A stretch of DNA of 64,000 nucleotides from Nemopilema nomurai (taxonomy: Eukaryota > Cnidaria > Scyphozoa > Rhizostomeae > Rhizostomatidae), in assembly GCA_003864495.1 (NCBI GenBank), contig ML133420.1:2877852-2941851 (forward strand). Reading direction: 5' to 3'. This document shows, piece after piece, positions 26,901 through 38,259 of this stretch; within the stretch, counting starts at the first letter, position 1; the number at the start of each line of letters is the position of its first letter. The position numbers were made by a program, and so were the translations under genes. The notes beneath the pieces were generated by a model, which worked only from the letters and a program-made list of their open reading frames with translations, was not told where the DNA came from and searched no databases.

Positions 26901-27175
26901 TTCCAGGTTTTTTGATTACCGTCTAGGGAGACAGCGTCAATGAACTTGTACTCTCCCACTTTGCATTTCTCGAAAAGCTGCACTTAGATGTCATGGCATC
27001 GAATGATTAATGTGGTTATGGTTTATGTACTCTGTGTATTTTCTTCTACAGTGAAGAGGGTGTTCCTGACCTTCTTGAGGTAGATGACATGCTGCAAATG
27101 GAATGTCCGGATGCAAAGTCAGTCATTACTTACATACATTCGATATATCAAGTGTTTGTCTCCGACAGACGGTGA
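11954..27175 (+). CDS. SMTN: Smoothelin-like cytoskeletal protein with CH domain
   Basis: Probable actin-associated protein. Exons: 11954-11995, 17338-17598, 21063-21144, 21539-24029, 24351-24736, 25168-25300, 25667-25760, 26462-26613, 27052-27175. Total 3765 nt, 1254 residues, in frame throughout. Residues 1-45 (LEERREIRKQLRELR) and about 88-128 (KRKKIRARIREIRNHKLG) match the two halves of the smoothelin N-terminal region. Residues about 410-455 are a tandem acidic repeat. DFRxxL motifs begin at residues 584, 610, 635 and 662. A KKE[A/T] run lies at about 791-825, and a basic helical stretch (ERRRQRALESKERQQ) in exon 6. A single calponin-homology domain fills about 1148-1252, with LLHWCQ, NFTTSWNDGLAFCALLH and LLEVDDML. 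The ATG at 11954 was chosen because MGSLDAVEAQLKKK aligns with the smoothelin N-terminus and ends at a good donor. The protein is longer than vertebrate smoothelins (about 900 residues). The tissue role is inferred only from family. Confidence 0.9.
11996..17337 (+). other. Intron 1 of the smoothelin-like gene (5.3 kb)
   Basis: This is the longest intron in the window. It contains a four-copy 17-bp tandem repeat at 14421-14488 and a run of 13 C near 14287. No exon-like segment in a compatible phase was found, though alternative first exons cannot be excluded. Confidence 0.6.
14421..14488 (+). repeat. 17-bp tandem repeat, four copies
   Basis: Four head-to-tail copies of TTTATCTGTTCCATAGC. The first copy differs by one base (GG for AG). 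It lies in intron 1 of the smoothelin-like gene. Confidence 0.9.
17599..21062 (+). other. Intron 2 of the smoothelin-like gene (3.5 kb)
   Basis: It separates the two halves of the smoothelin N-terminal region. It contains the 20-bp tandem repeat at 19081-19147. No other feature is recognised. Confidence 0.6.
19081..19147 (+). repeat. 20-bp tandem repeat, three copies plus a stub
   Basis: Unit CCCTGCGAAGGAATCTCTGT is repeated at 19081, 19101 and 19121 with a few substitutions, followed by a partial copy. It is GC-rich against an AT-rich intron. Confidence 0.85.
22381..22510 (+). repeat. 30-bp coding repeat, acidic decapeptide ASENEEVEDV
   Basis: Four 30-bp units encode (A/E)SENEEVEDV in the fourth exon of the smoothelin-like gene. 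The last three units (22411-22500) look identical at the DNA level. A shorter partial unit follows (ASEDEE). Such near-identity implies recent expansion and probable length variation between alleles. Confidence 0.95.
22894..23160 (+). repeat. Four DFRxxL repeats, period about 26 residues
   Basis: Within the smoothelin-like protein, EQVDFRTVLK (DFR codons from 22903), EQVDFRNLLQ (22981), EQVDFRTVLK (23056) and EQLDFRNVLK (23137) recur every 25 to 27 residues. DFRxxL is the known F-actin-binding motif repeated near the N-terminus of smooth-muscle myosin light-chain kinase. Here it is coupled to a CH-domain protein. Repetition of the core together with the preceding Glu-Gln is seen directly; actin binding is inference. 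Confidence 0.9.
23529..23622 (+). repeat. 12-bp coding repeat, KKE(A/T) tetrapeptide
   Basis: About eight copies of a purine-only-rich 12-bp unit encode KKEA or KKET in the smoothelin-like protein, giving a strongly charged segment likely to form an extended single helix. The coding strand is almost pure purine over 90 bp. Confidence 0.9.
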
Positions 27176-27212
27176 GAAGGTCTCTCCTGCCTCCCGAATA
27201 TATAATGAACCG

Positions 27213-27218
27213 AATAAA
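27213..27218 (+). terminator. Candidate poly(A) signal AATAAA of the smoothelin-like gene
   Basis: A canonical AATAAA lies 38 nt after the stop codon at 27173-27175. The 3' UTR would be very short. The hexamer is common by chance in AT-rich DNA, so this is only a candidate. Confidence 0.4.
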
Positions 27219-29218
27219 TGTTGATCCATAAACACAAGAACTCGCCAGTAACCAATACTGATGTCATATCCATATAATACATCTCATCCTTAAAAGAAAT
27301 AAGCAACTAATGTCATTTGGTATTACTGGAGTGACACAGATTTTTGGCTGAATAGATGTCGCGTAATGATTCTATGTTCAGAAAGATTCGCCTTCTGCGG
27401 GGGAGCACTAGGTTTTCGTACTGATATTAGCGTAATCTGATTAGCCTTCGTTGGTGATATTTATGTGTTAGTTTTCCGTCGATAGTCAATAAGTAACAAT
27501 TAGTAAATTCCTTGGTACTGTTTTGTTTGTCAATATCTTGATGATTATATAGCCCGTTGCTATATATTGAAGTCAATTATTCACCTGCTTGTCTTGTTAG
27601 GGTTAGCTATTTCGCAGGCTTCCTACCCACTGAAGCACTTGCTTGACTGGGAAATTTCCTGCCCCAACTTTAATTTGGGCTTTGCTGGTGTCATGTCTGT
27701 CATGGACGAGTAAATAATCAGACCTTTTCACGAAATTGGTTAATATGTTGCTTGGCATGAAGGTCCTCGGGTCTCACTATTCCAGTGCAGAAAATTCCAG
27801 ACTCAAGATTGGATTTCTTAGCCATCCTACTTTTACCACTCCCGGTAATCGTAACTTTCGTCTTTGAATGTTGTGCGAGAATCTCTGTGAAGTATGCTAC
27901 ATCATTTTTTAATGAGAATGCTGCATTTCTGTATGAAGCATCTAGTCGAGAATCGGTCTTTTGCTTTATACCCAACAGATTGCGTTTTGAAACACCAGTA
28001 AGAGTTTAGCAAGTCTTAAGTATTGCAAGCAGAATGTCAAGTAAAGTTATGGTAAAGGTAAGCTTATGACTCGCCGCCCCTCTGATGACTACTATGGGAC
28101 GAATACAGTTGACAGGTGTCCAAGATACATCGTTTGTATACAGTTTGTTAATACTTTTATAATTCTACTTAGTAGCTATTGTTCGTATATAATTTCATAT
28201 TATTCATAGGGATGTTTAATGTGTCAGCCTTGCCTCTTGTTCATGGATGCAATAAGAAATATTTTTAGAAGGTGAATGGTGTTGCTTCCGTTAAACGACT
28301 CAAAAGGGGTTTGGTTTGTTTGAAGTTTTTGCACTTTTAGACCTCCTTCTGCACTATAAGGTGTTTCCCTTTCAAATCGAACTTTCGAATCGAAATTGCA
28401 ACTGTTGTCGAAATCTTGTTTTGTTACAAAAATATGGTCTGTTAAGCAAGATATATTAGTTGTTCTTGCTTTTCAGAAAGCTTTTTGTGTTCCTGAAGTT
28501 TCGAATTTAGTTTTTCTTTCCACAAACCCATATGATACTGTAGCTTTTTACAAGCTTTATTAGAATTCACTGTAGATTTTGTTCTCTAGAATTACTTAGG
28601 GGTTCTAAGATTTCCCATCACCTACACTAAACGCCATGTGGAGTATATATGAAAAAGCCAGCTTCCCTTCTAGCCATAAGATACCGATTTGTTGTTGTCT
28701 TAAACGATTTTTGTATTCCTAATATTTTATAGTTGCTCCCAATTCGATCAGTTTCAATTTTCATAAACTTTATTTTAATTGAAAATTTCTTGTCGAGTTA
28801 AAATAATAGACAACTACCTTGATTGTAGTATTAATTTTGTACAAATCATATTACTTTGAAATATGAAACTACCAAATAAAAAAGGTTTCTTTTTTATTTT
28901 ATTGCTCTCATCGTCAACACAGAAGTAAGTGTCCTAAAAACCAAGCCCTAGAATTGCTTGCTGTTGGGATCATTTCTAGGCTTTTATTTTGAGATAATTA
29001 CCACTTGTCTTTGGAATTCTTTACAATTAAGAGTTTTTTCCAGATGCAAAACACTTTGAAATAGTTTTCATGAAACGTTCAACGCAGATAGGTATGAACG
29101 TGGCTCGAATATTTACTTTTGTTGTCAATTGTCGCCATCAGTCTTTTTGTAATGTCTCCTTGCAAACTACTTAAAATCAATCGTTTTCTCCCAAACACCA
29201 GTCCGAAGTTTTTTCGCA

Positions 29219-29390
29219 GCCAATCATGCGCTTTTTATACCACCCTTTTGGTTTTGCGATCGGCTATTTATTGTGTCAGCTTTTGGTCATTTTCCGTTGT
29301 TTGCCTACTGCTGCGGAGTTTCGGACAAAAGATACTTATAGTATGCGAAAATGTAGTTTCCGCTATTTCTAGCTATTCTGGGGTGATACA
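29219..29390 (+). repeat. Old, diverged copy of the foldback transposon family
   Basis: It aligns by eye with one arm of the element at 63190-63360: CCAATCATGCG, then GGCTATTTATT, TTTTGGTCATTTTCC, TTTCGGACAAAAGA, AGTATGCGAAAA and TTCTAGC in the same order. It has many substitutions and no clear target duplication. Confidence 0.6.
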
Positions 29391-30602
29391 TTCCTCGAAA
29401 CTGCTTGAAACTGGAGAATACGATGCACAAAATGAATTACTTAAAAATTTATGCTTAATATTATTCATGTGCTCATTTGTGCTCCCTTTCTTTAAATTTC
29501 ATATATTTTATAATTTATAATCCTTCATAGAATATTTTGAGCATTACGTTGTGAAAAGCAGAAAAATTATATCAAACACAACTCAATCGTATTTAGTCTT
29601 ATTTTCCCACCCTGAGACCATCTTCAAGTCTTGGCCCATCAAAGTCACGTGAATTTGGTGTTGTTTCATGGGCTTTAGGTCTGTATGGTCTTTATAACAA
29701 AGGCTGTGTATTGAATCATAACCGGTTATTGAATAAGTGCTGAATATGAGAACAACATTTTGCCATCATCTACAGATGGAGTCGTTATAAAATGTATTCT
29801 TAGAATGGATAACTCTTAGAATGGGATATTCTATCGGCATTATGATGGTAAAAAACTTTTTGCCATATACCTAGCAACTGTTTGAAGAGTATTTGGGGGT
29901 GCTTATGCAATGTGCTAGGGTCATGTTAAGAATTCATAAAAAAAGTTGCCTTTTAAGATTAAGTTATTGACAAAATCTGAACCAGTTCATATTGGTTCGA
30001 ATTTGTAATTACGTTTCTGCCAGAAGTAACAGCGACCTATTCTATTCTAGATGTTTAGATCATATTGAAGTAAATGTTCTAAACGACCCATAATCTTCAT
30101 TTTTCCATAAGTCAATTGTTGTGCTCAACTTGATAGAAAAAAGACATCATGATGTAAATGATGCATGCAACGTTATTGTCCATTCATTTTGCTGTTGGCT
30201 AAAAAGCATAAACAAATTTTAGCCTCAAATTGGGAAACAATTTGAAAATCAATGCTTTTGTAATGCTTTCGTCAATTCTGTGCTTTTGTAATTTTTTCAT
30301 CCTAATATCACGTGTTATTGAGAGTTTGTGGATTTCAAAATATTAGTGAGTATTGACTGGACTCAAAAAGCTACTAAAGGAAACAAACCTAATTTTGATT
30401 AAAAAGAATCATGTTACAGCATTCATATTTCACGAGTTAAAGGAAAAATTTGTCACACCTGAATTTGTCACTTTAAAACAAAGCTTAATTAGAAAAATTT
30501 CGCAAACAGCGAGTAATTTAGAAAATCTAACAATAAATCTGCCTCGGAGATAAAGAAGGAATGCCTCTTGGTACTACGCCAAAACAAAGTCCATATTTTA
30601 GC

Positions 30603-33600
30603 TCATCTTCTTTCAACAAAGTGAACTTTTATGTCATCCGCAGAGCTCAGAGTAATTCCAAAATGCAATTTGAGTGGGTGTGGCTGGAAAAGACATTAAA
30701 CATTTTGAAAAATTTGATGGCTTGAGAAAGTGATGACAGGCTGCAATTTTCACTCAGAAATATCTCATATATCTTCGCAAAATCGATGTTACAAGCTAAT
30801 AGCCATGTTAAAATCGAAAGTAAAATTTTTGCTGTAAAGAGATTTTAAAAATTTGAAGACAAAAAAATGTAGGAAGTAGAATAATGTTACATGCGCACAT
30901 TAACTGTTTTAAAATTTTATCAAAAGCAATTTCTGCCAAATAAATTTACAGATTCTGAGGCAAGCATACAAAGTAGATTTACCTCTGTTTCCTCTGTTTT
31001 GATGAAACGAAATTTCTTTAACAGCGAAACGAGAGTGAGCTTGACTTCGAGCAATGCAAAGTTCATTCCAACGCAATTGCGAGGACCATGTCCAAATGGC
31101 AAGAATGAATAGGGAATAATTTCGTGTTTCCTTTCTTTGCTGAATCTGAAAGGTTCAGAGTATGAATCATATTGGTCATATTTCTAGCATTTATATATGA
31201 TTATAAGTTTTTTTGCAGCCTTACACACAAAAACTCCTTTGTTAGCTGAGATATTCACGTCAAGTCGAGTTTTAGTATGAAGATAATTTTAACTAGATAG
31301 AAGCGAATGAGATTATGCGCTCATTTTGTACATGAAATTTGATACTGCTTCCCAGAAATATAGGAAGACCCTGTCTCTAAACATAGAGAATCGTTAAGCA
31401 GTCCAAGTCCCTCAGAACTAATGATTTGAGGAATTGTTAAAACATGCACACGACTCTGTTTGTGTTTTTCAGTTTCCGAAGACTTCAAATCAAATCACAA
31501 AAATTTCCCAAGCTGTTCGTTTTCTCTATGTAACCACGACACAAAAGGAAATTTTGAGGAACTTCTAAATTCCCACTAAGTTCTAAATAATTTGAATATT
31601 AAAGTTTCGAATTTTGACAATCAGCAAAGGAAAAACTGACATCAAGACGAGATTGCAAAAAAAAGTCCAATGCAAAAAAATTAAAAATAGGTTTAAATTA
31701 AAAACATAAACCTGTCTGGTTCAAAAGCAAGTGGATGTTTCCAAAATTTCTCAGAGCGATGTATGGCTATGATGGGCACAGCTATCATGGTCCCACTGGG
31801 GATATACCTTTCTCCTAATTTGATGTCATCTTCCGTCTTTCTCGTTGTTCTGCAGTAAACAAGGGCTGATAAAACTGATGGAAAAACTAAACAAGAATTT
31901 TGCTAGAGAAAAGATTCTTTTCATCTCAAAATTCTAAATCATCTTCGATGGTAGAAATAATTCAACTTACAGCCACCCAGGTGGATAAAGACGGAGTGAC
32001 TCATTGAAAACGCAATCAAGGTAACTGAATTGTTTTAGCTCGTCATAAATCGCCTCATTCTAGAAGAAAAATGTGGTCAATCATTTACGAATTTGACCCG
32101 TTAAACTTTAATGCAAAATTATTTTTGACACCATAATCATTTTGACTCCTTTTATTTCATACTTGATACTCATGATAACACTAGGCAATAGACACAAGAA
32201 GCTTGAAAGACATTCTCGTTACCTCGGGGTCTACCTCCCAATCTTCGATTTCATTGTACAGCCGCTCTTGAATATCAGGATGCGTTGCAAGTAGATGTGC
32301 TGTGAATGCCAGTGCGTTGCTTGTCGTTTCGTATCCACCAACAAAAAAGGAAATTGCGGAGGCGTAAATCTCTGCATCACACAGCTTCAGCTGACCATCG
32401 TATTTGTTTCGGCACAGCAAAAACTGCAGGATGTCTTTTCTCTACGAGGTTCACAGCAGTAACAGGTAGACAGGGGGGTATTTCTTACGCGGAAAAAACT
32501 TAAACATTCTGTGTAACAGAGCCATTTACCCTAGTTAAGAGATTGAAAAAATGCCACTATACGGTGACGAATTCGTTATGAATACTCGTCCCACTTGGTA
32601 ACACATGAAAAATGATCTTGTAGCTCTTTTATTTTATGACTTTTTCTGAAGCATTATTCTCGTCAAACATCACCTATAGCACAGTTACTTCTATTTGTAG
32701 GGAATTTATCTTTAGAGTGTCCCGAGAAATTTGATGTTATTGTATACATGCTGGCCATATTTCCTTCCACGTATTTTTTCAAAGGACAAAACAAGCTTTT
32801 TATGTAAAACCCCGATATGACCTTATTTTCCCAAGAAAAACAATATGCCAGTGAGTGATAATACCATTAACTCGGAGTCATTCTCAATCCGATGTTGAAA
32901 AGAAGGTATAAGGCATAGGCTGCAAAGAGATCTGCCAAGGTGTAGGCGTAGAAAGCAGCTACAAGCGAAAAAAAATTACGCAAATATTGTAATGAAATAC
33001 GAAAAATTGGCTTTGGCTATAATTATATTGTCTTTATGTAATTTTATTTTATTTATCTTATTAGAAGCTTGCTTGGTGTATAAGAATGATTGTTGCAGCT
33101 CCGTAGAATTCGGCAGCAAACAGCATAGTATTGAAATGCATTTACTGCAAAAGTTTAATTCAAGCAAAAGCTTATTGTACTAACCGTAGAAGGTTCTTGT
33201 TTTCTTTGATTTATTACTGGTTTCAAGAGGCTGACTAAGTAGGTAACATCTGGCGAGCAGAAGCACCTTCTCATTAAGTCTGCAATTTTGACTGGTAGTG
33301 GAAGCAAATCTGTTGAAAGTGAAATGACAGGTTGTCTCAACATCACTTGTGGAGTAACTCAAGTTTGGAAAGGGTGTAGCATCTAAATCCAGAAATTTAA
33401 ATGCCAAATCTTCAACGACAAATCCATTTTATCAGTCACAGTTTAGAAATGCATAATGGTAAGCTCATTTTATAGTAACATTTTCCTGCTGCAATGCCAC
33501 TCTAACATACCCTGAAGGTTCTCTTTATAAAATGCTGAGCCTTTTAAAAAAAATCAATTTTGTAAAAATGAGGCAAAGGGCAGTAGCTTTTCTCTTTGCA

Positions 33601-36600
33601 TAGTAGACTGGATGCGATGTACTGAGATATGGCCAATTTTGATTTACATACCTATTAAAAAGGTGACGAACTTTCGATTTATGATCTTGTTAACTGCTGA
33701 TTGCAGCTTCTTATTTTCTTTCAATTGAAGGTTTGTCTGCAAGCCAAAAGCAACCGCCAGAATCACCTCCATTGCCATGCGCCTGATCGGCCTAAGGTCG
33801 CAAAAAGAAAATCAAACTGTCGCCTATTCGCCGCTGTAAATTAATCTAAATATCATCATTTTGCTGTTCAGTGATCACTGGAAAAAGCTTTTATATGCTC
33901 AAACTTGTACAAATTCTACAAAATTGTGTTAAAACAGTTTAAATATCTAGCATGCATTTAAACTAAGTTCTGTAAAATGTGAAATATAATTGCCTTAAGG
34001 GCATTAATATGAAAAAATTTCACCCAACAATCCTTAAATGGCAAGTCGATGTCAAGCTCACTGGATGATCTTCACTGCTTTCTCACAGTGTGGACGCGTT
34101 GCTAGCAACTGTGATAGAGTCTTTATCGACGGGATAAGGAGAGGAATTGTCTGGAATAAAAATATTTCTATTTAATTGATACAAGCTATAATTGGATATA
34201 CTTAATATTAAGCAAAACAAGTGGGCCAGGAATAAAAATTGACGGTTGTTCATAAAACACTGAACATTCTGTATGAAGGTAGTGCATTTTTAGCATTAAA
34301 AAGCCATTAAATGAAAAATATCTGATAACTTTTATGAAGCCGTTCAAAGGAAATATATATATGGCAACTGCAAAGGAAAGTAAAGTGGAATTTTGCCATG
34401 TTTTTCAACCGAAAACAGTAGAACAGTTGATGATTATTTTAGTTCATAAGAAGATAAGTTATTTGTGGCTTGCCTGTTTTATTTTGCTGGCTGTTAGTGC
34501 AAGACCAGTAACAGGGCGAGTTCGTCTCCAGTTTTGATATTGCGAAGTTATCAGGCTAAACTGCAAAGGCCATCTTTGGTTTCCGTCAGAATACTAGGAA
34601 GAATAAATTTCGAAAATCAGACAGTTAAATAATTAAAAATTGAACTTAATGCAAATGCTGATTATTAAGAAGTTAAAGCAATTATTTCATACATCTCTGT
34701 TATGAAAGTTGCTGAATTCCTTGACGAAGATTATTTCCAGAGCTTTTGGGTCAGCAACGACAACAACAGGAAGTCTCCCAAAGTACACCCTATAATATAA
34801 AGAAAAACTTTATCCTTAAATTATCTTGATAAAGGAATTAGTCAGGAATGCCTGTTGTCTCTATTTTTTGATGTGACTATTTTAAAGCCAAGTCCCAAAA
34901 AAGTGTTTACGTATGTGCCATCTTGAATGGTCTCTTTGACCAGGGACAAAGTTTAATTATTTAAATATAACAAACTTTAGATTAGTGTCAGGATTGAAAT
35001 ACAAAATGCAGCACAGAATGGTTTCTGATGCAAAGTAGAATAAACACAGGCCCAATGATTTGCCGATTCTGATGCCCAACAAAAAATCAATGTTTGTTCC
35101 AGGCAGGGCCGTGCAGCCGTTTGAAAGTGAGGGGGTTGGGTCTGAACTCCAAAATGGAATGGGGGTTCCGGGGCAATGCCCTGTAAATTTCCTGGAGCCA
35201 CGCCCTTCAGTAAGTCCAAAACACCCCCTTCAAAAGATATTAGCTTATTTGCATCCATTATTATGAACAAAATTTGGTTTAGAACAGATTTACGTACAAA
35301 AGTGGCATACATCATTACAACCAACAAAATTAGAAAAGGGGCTTTTCTACTAAAAAACTGTCGCAAACAAAGATCTGTCAGATTAAGCATTCAAGAGCAT
35401 CACCAAATGCCATCACCGCATTTTTGGACAACATACTCGTAGGTAAAGGCAGTCTTGTAACATTTAGAAGTCTCATTTTGCTTCAAATATTTCAAAACAT
35501 GTTCCCAGCTCGAAAATCAAGATGTGGTAAAAGAAGCCTCTTTACTTTTACTGGTTTCCAAATAAAGTTTCATGTTCTGCCCGAACAAACGTAACTTAAC
35601 AGATAAGTCACCAAAAGCATAATAATTTGGCTATTAAAAGTACTTATTTGTGTTCTATGAAAGTTATTCAAACACAACTGCATGAAAGTAACAATATATA
35701 GTCTGAACACAACTAAAAGTATCTTAAAGGCTTCCTTTTCAATCTGAAAGATTGATAGCTGAAAATTTATCTTCAATTTTTTCCTGGTATAGCAGTCCAA
35801 AACCACTTTTTCCCAATTTTTGCTTTGTCATTGTGGCTAAAGCTGAGATCTTCATTGTCCTTTTTCTATTCAAGAGACATATCTTCATAATGGACAGAAA
35901 GCTTCCAAAAAGCGATACAAGACCAGCTTGAACTCGGCAAACGGAGGGCAAATGCGTTGAGGTGTCCCTTAAATTTGGCCTTGTTATCGTCTTCTGCATT
36001 TATCCCCAAATTTTAATAAAAATCGTAACGTAAGCAAATTAATGTTAACAAAGAAAATTAAAAAATTAAAGTAAGAGAGGAGAAATTGTAAGAAGACGAT
36101 AAATTTAGGATTTATTGGAGGTATCTGTTCTGGAAAACTTGTTAGCTTGTCTGGTGACGACCTTCCTTTCCCCTTCTTGACTACCCATGTTGCCATTAAT
36201 GAAATGGACCAGTATTTGAAGAACTTTGCTCTTCAGATAATCACTATAGGACTGTAAGTGTTCATTTTCCACGGAGACATCGAGGGGCCCAGTTAATTAT
36301 ACCTTACTATTATCTTCCAAAAATTCAAAATTCATACTAAAGAAAGAGGAAAAGCCAGCATTAGAAAGGAGAGTTAAATAAATGGCAATAAAGTCTTGCT
36401 GGTTCCTATGATAATTTCTTACGCAATGCTGAATTTACCACTGCTGGCTATAGCACCCGATGAATGTTTCGATAAGAATCTAAATTCATTGAAATGAATC
36501 AAAAGGACATCTTTAGATTATAAACATCCAAATGTTCTCAGAGCATATGCTCACTTATTATTTGGAAAGAGTTAAAATATATCAAGAACTGAACGAATCT

Positions 36601-38259
36601 AGCCCTACCCAAATATGTTACCGAGTTTCTTCATTCTCGTTGTAAAGACGTTGACAATGTTTTCCTAAAAAAGGTTTGTGAAATTATTTACAAGCATAAG
36701 AAGTGATTACATAGCCAAGGCAAGTCAAGTCAAACAGAAATTTGATTAAGTCCAGGGAAAGCCATTGCATTGCAAAAGTTAATGTAGACGTTGATTTGAA
36801 TTAGAGAGCAAAGATTCAAACTGATAACCAATGATGCAAAAAGTGTAAAGTTTGCATTGTCTTACATAGTGACCACATGCTAGCGATATAGCCTTATTTT
36901 GGTGGATATGACGTCATTTACAGCACATGACAGGAAAACTAAGATGTAACCGTAACTCGTGCTTTCCTAAGACGTGAATATAAAAAAGCAAAATTCTTTT
37001 GAAGAAATTAACAAGGCCGTGAATAATAAAAGCCTTTATACATGTCTTGTATTGCTTCGATGTGTTTTTATGAGTTAATATCACAGAATGCCCATAAATA
37101 CTATGAGAACATATACTTCTCTTCGAAAGTCAAAAAGGTTTCCAGTCAGAAGGCTATAGCTTGGATGCGGAATCCCATGCCTTCTGAAAAACGAAAATGG
37201 TCTGACGAATAACCTGTGAGAAAAAAAGTTGTTGCAAATGGTTACTGAAAGATGCAAAGCACAAATAGGAGTTTCTGTGTTTATACGGGCTGTCAATATC
37301 TGAAATGCATGAAAAAAGGGTCTAAGAAGTGATACGAAATAATGATAAACTCTTTGCTTTGGAGAAAATGTGGCGCTATGATGCTTGCGTGTTTTGCAAG
37401 CTTTAGAACACTCTGATGAAACGACGCAGATATAAGAATAAAGGCAGCGAGGTACGTCATATTGAACGCGTGAGAAATCATGCGATTCCAGCGACTTTTT
37501 AGAGGCATTCAAATGACGTCCATATTGAATGCTTTCAATTGCCATTGTCGTATTGAAAAAGACCACCGCTCCAAATCAAATTGCCTCAAAGCTCTTCCTG
37601 TATTGAGGAGTGCTTTCAAATCGCGTGACAATACTCCTGAATTTCAATACACCTTCGGAGTTCAATACTTCTTCCTATGATTTTGGAACAAAATTACCAG
37701 CAAGGCTGCATCATTCGATATATGGAACAAGTTATATGGAGCATGTCCCTTAACTAGGTACCTCTTTCGGAACTTATACATTGGCCGAAAGTTTTGCAGA
37801 GAAAACTGCTTTACTCTTTTGCAAATTAGTTAGAAGTCGAGCAAAAAAATGCAATTTTATATTGTTTCTTAATGGATCGATTAGAAGTCTACGCTTATGG
37901 TGTGAATTATACCGTCCTCTACAACAATGTTTATGCAAAAAGGTTGATTGAGAAAAATTTGCGAAAATTTCTGACTTATATGGACCCTTTTTATCAGCTG
38001 ATGCAAGTCAGTTAACGCTTCAGATCCCAAGAACGACTTATTAACGGTTTTGTTCGTTTTACGTAGACAAGGTATTAACGAAGTCAATTGCAGTAAATAA
38101 AAATGAGAAACACAGATCTATAAGACTCACATATAAAACTCTATCGTTCTTAACAGGCAATGTTGTGACTTACCAACAAAGAAAAGTTACAACGGCAAGT
38201 GATAAAGGAACAAAAAGTAAGCTGCTTTGAATGCTAGCTCCAAAGTCAAATGGCTTCAT
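30603..38259 (-). CDS. Cytochrome P450, clan 3 (CYP3-like), downstream copy
   Basis: A haem-thiolate monooxygenase, probably anchored in the endoplasmic reticulum. Exons in coding order: 38259-38174, 37213-37117, 36664-36609, 34789-34693, 34593-34474, 34150-34062, 33791-33652, 33309-33185, 32441-32223, 32059-31971, 31849-31712, 31145-30983, 30683-30603. 1500 nt, 499 residues, all phases agree. Residues 1-30 form a hydrophobic anchor, followed by the proline hinge HGIPHPS. The I-helix GGYETT is at 305-310, ExxR is E363-R366, FEPDRF follows, and the haem loop FGHGPRNCVG has its thiolate ligand Cys443. The WxxxR motif reads WRRTR. The intron after 34474 uses a GC donor. Substrate cannot be told. 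Sister of the gene at 40263-49136. Confidence 0.93.
35104..35225 (+). mobile_element. Possible hAT-type MITE fragment
   Basis: It starts CAGGGCCGTGCAGCCG, close to the end of the complete hAT-type element at 61990 (CAGGGCCGTAAAT), then runs through a G-rich stretch and CACGCCC-type sequence. No matching opposite end or 8-bp duplication was found, so it would be truncated. It lies inside an intron of the P450 gene. Confidence 0.35.

Larger units (their letters stand above)
27176..30602. other. Intergenic between convergent genes
   Basis: It lies between the 3' ends of the smoothelin-like gene (+) and the first P450 gene (-). It contains an old diverged copy of the asymmetric-end transposon at 29219-29390. 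Open frames here (for example 29119-29520) overlap that repeat and carry no protein motif. No gene seen. Confidence 0.6.

Noticed and set aside
27163..27175. CGG|TGA at the end of the CH domain as a splice donor rather than the stop
   Set aside because: GTGAGA would be a fair donor, but the CH domain is complete there, smoothelins end at this point, and a poly(A) signal follows closely.
29119..29520. 133-codon open frame
   Set aside because: It overlaps the diverged transposon copy, so the frame is explained by the repeat.
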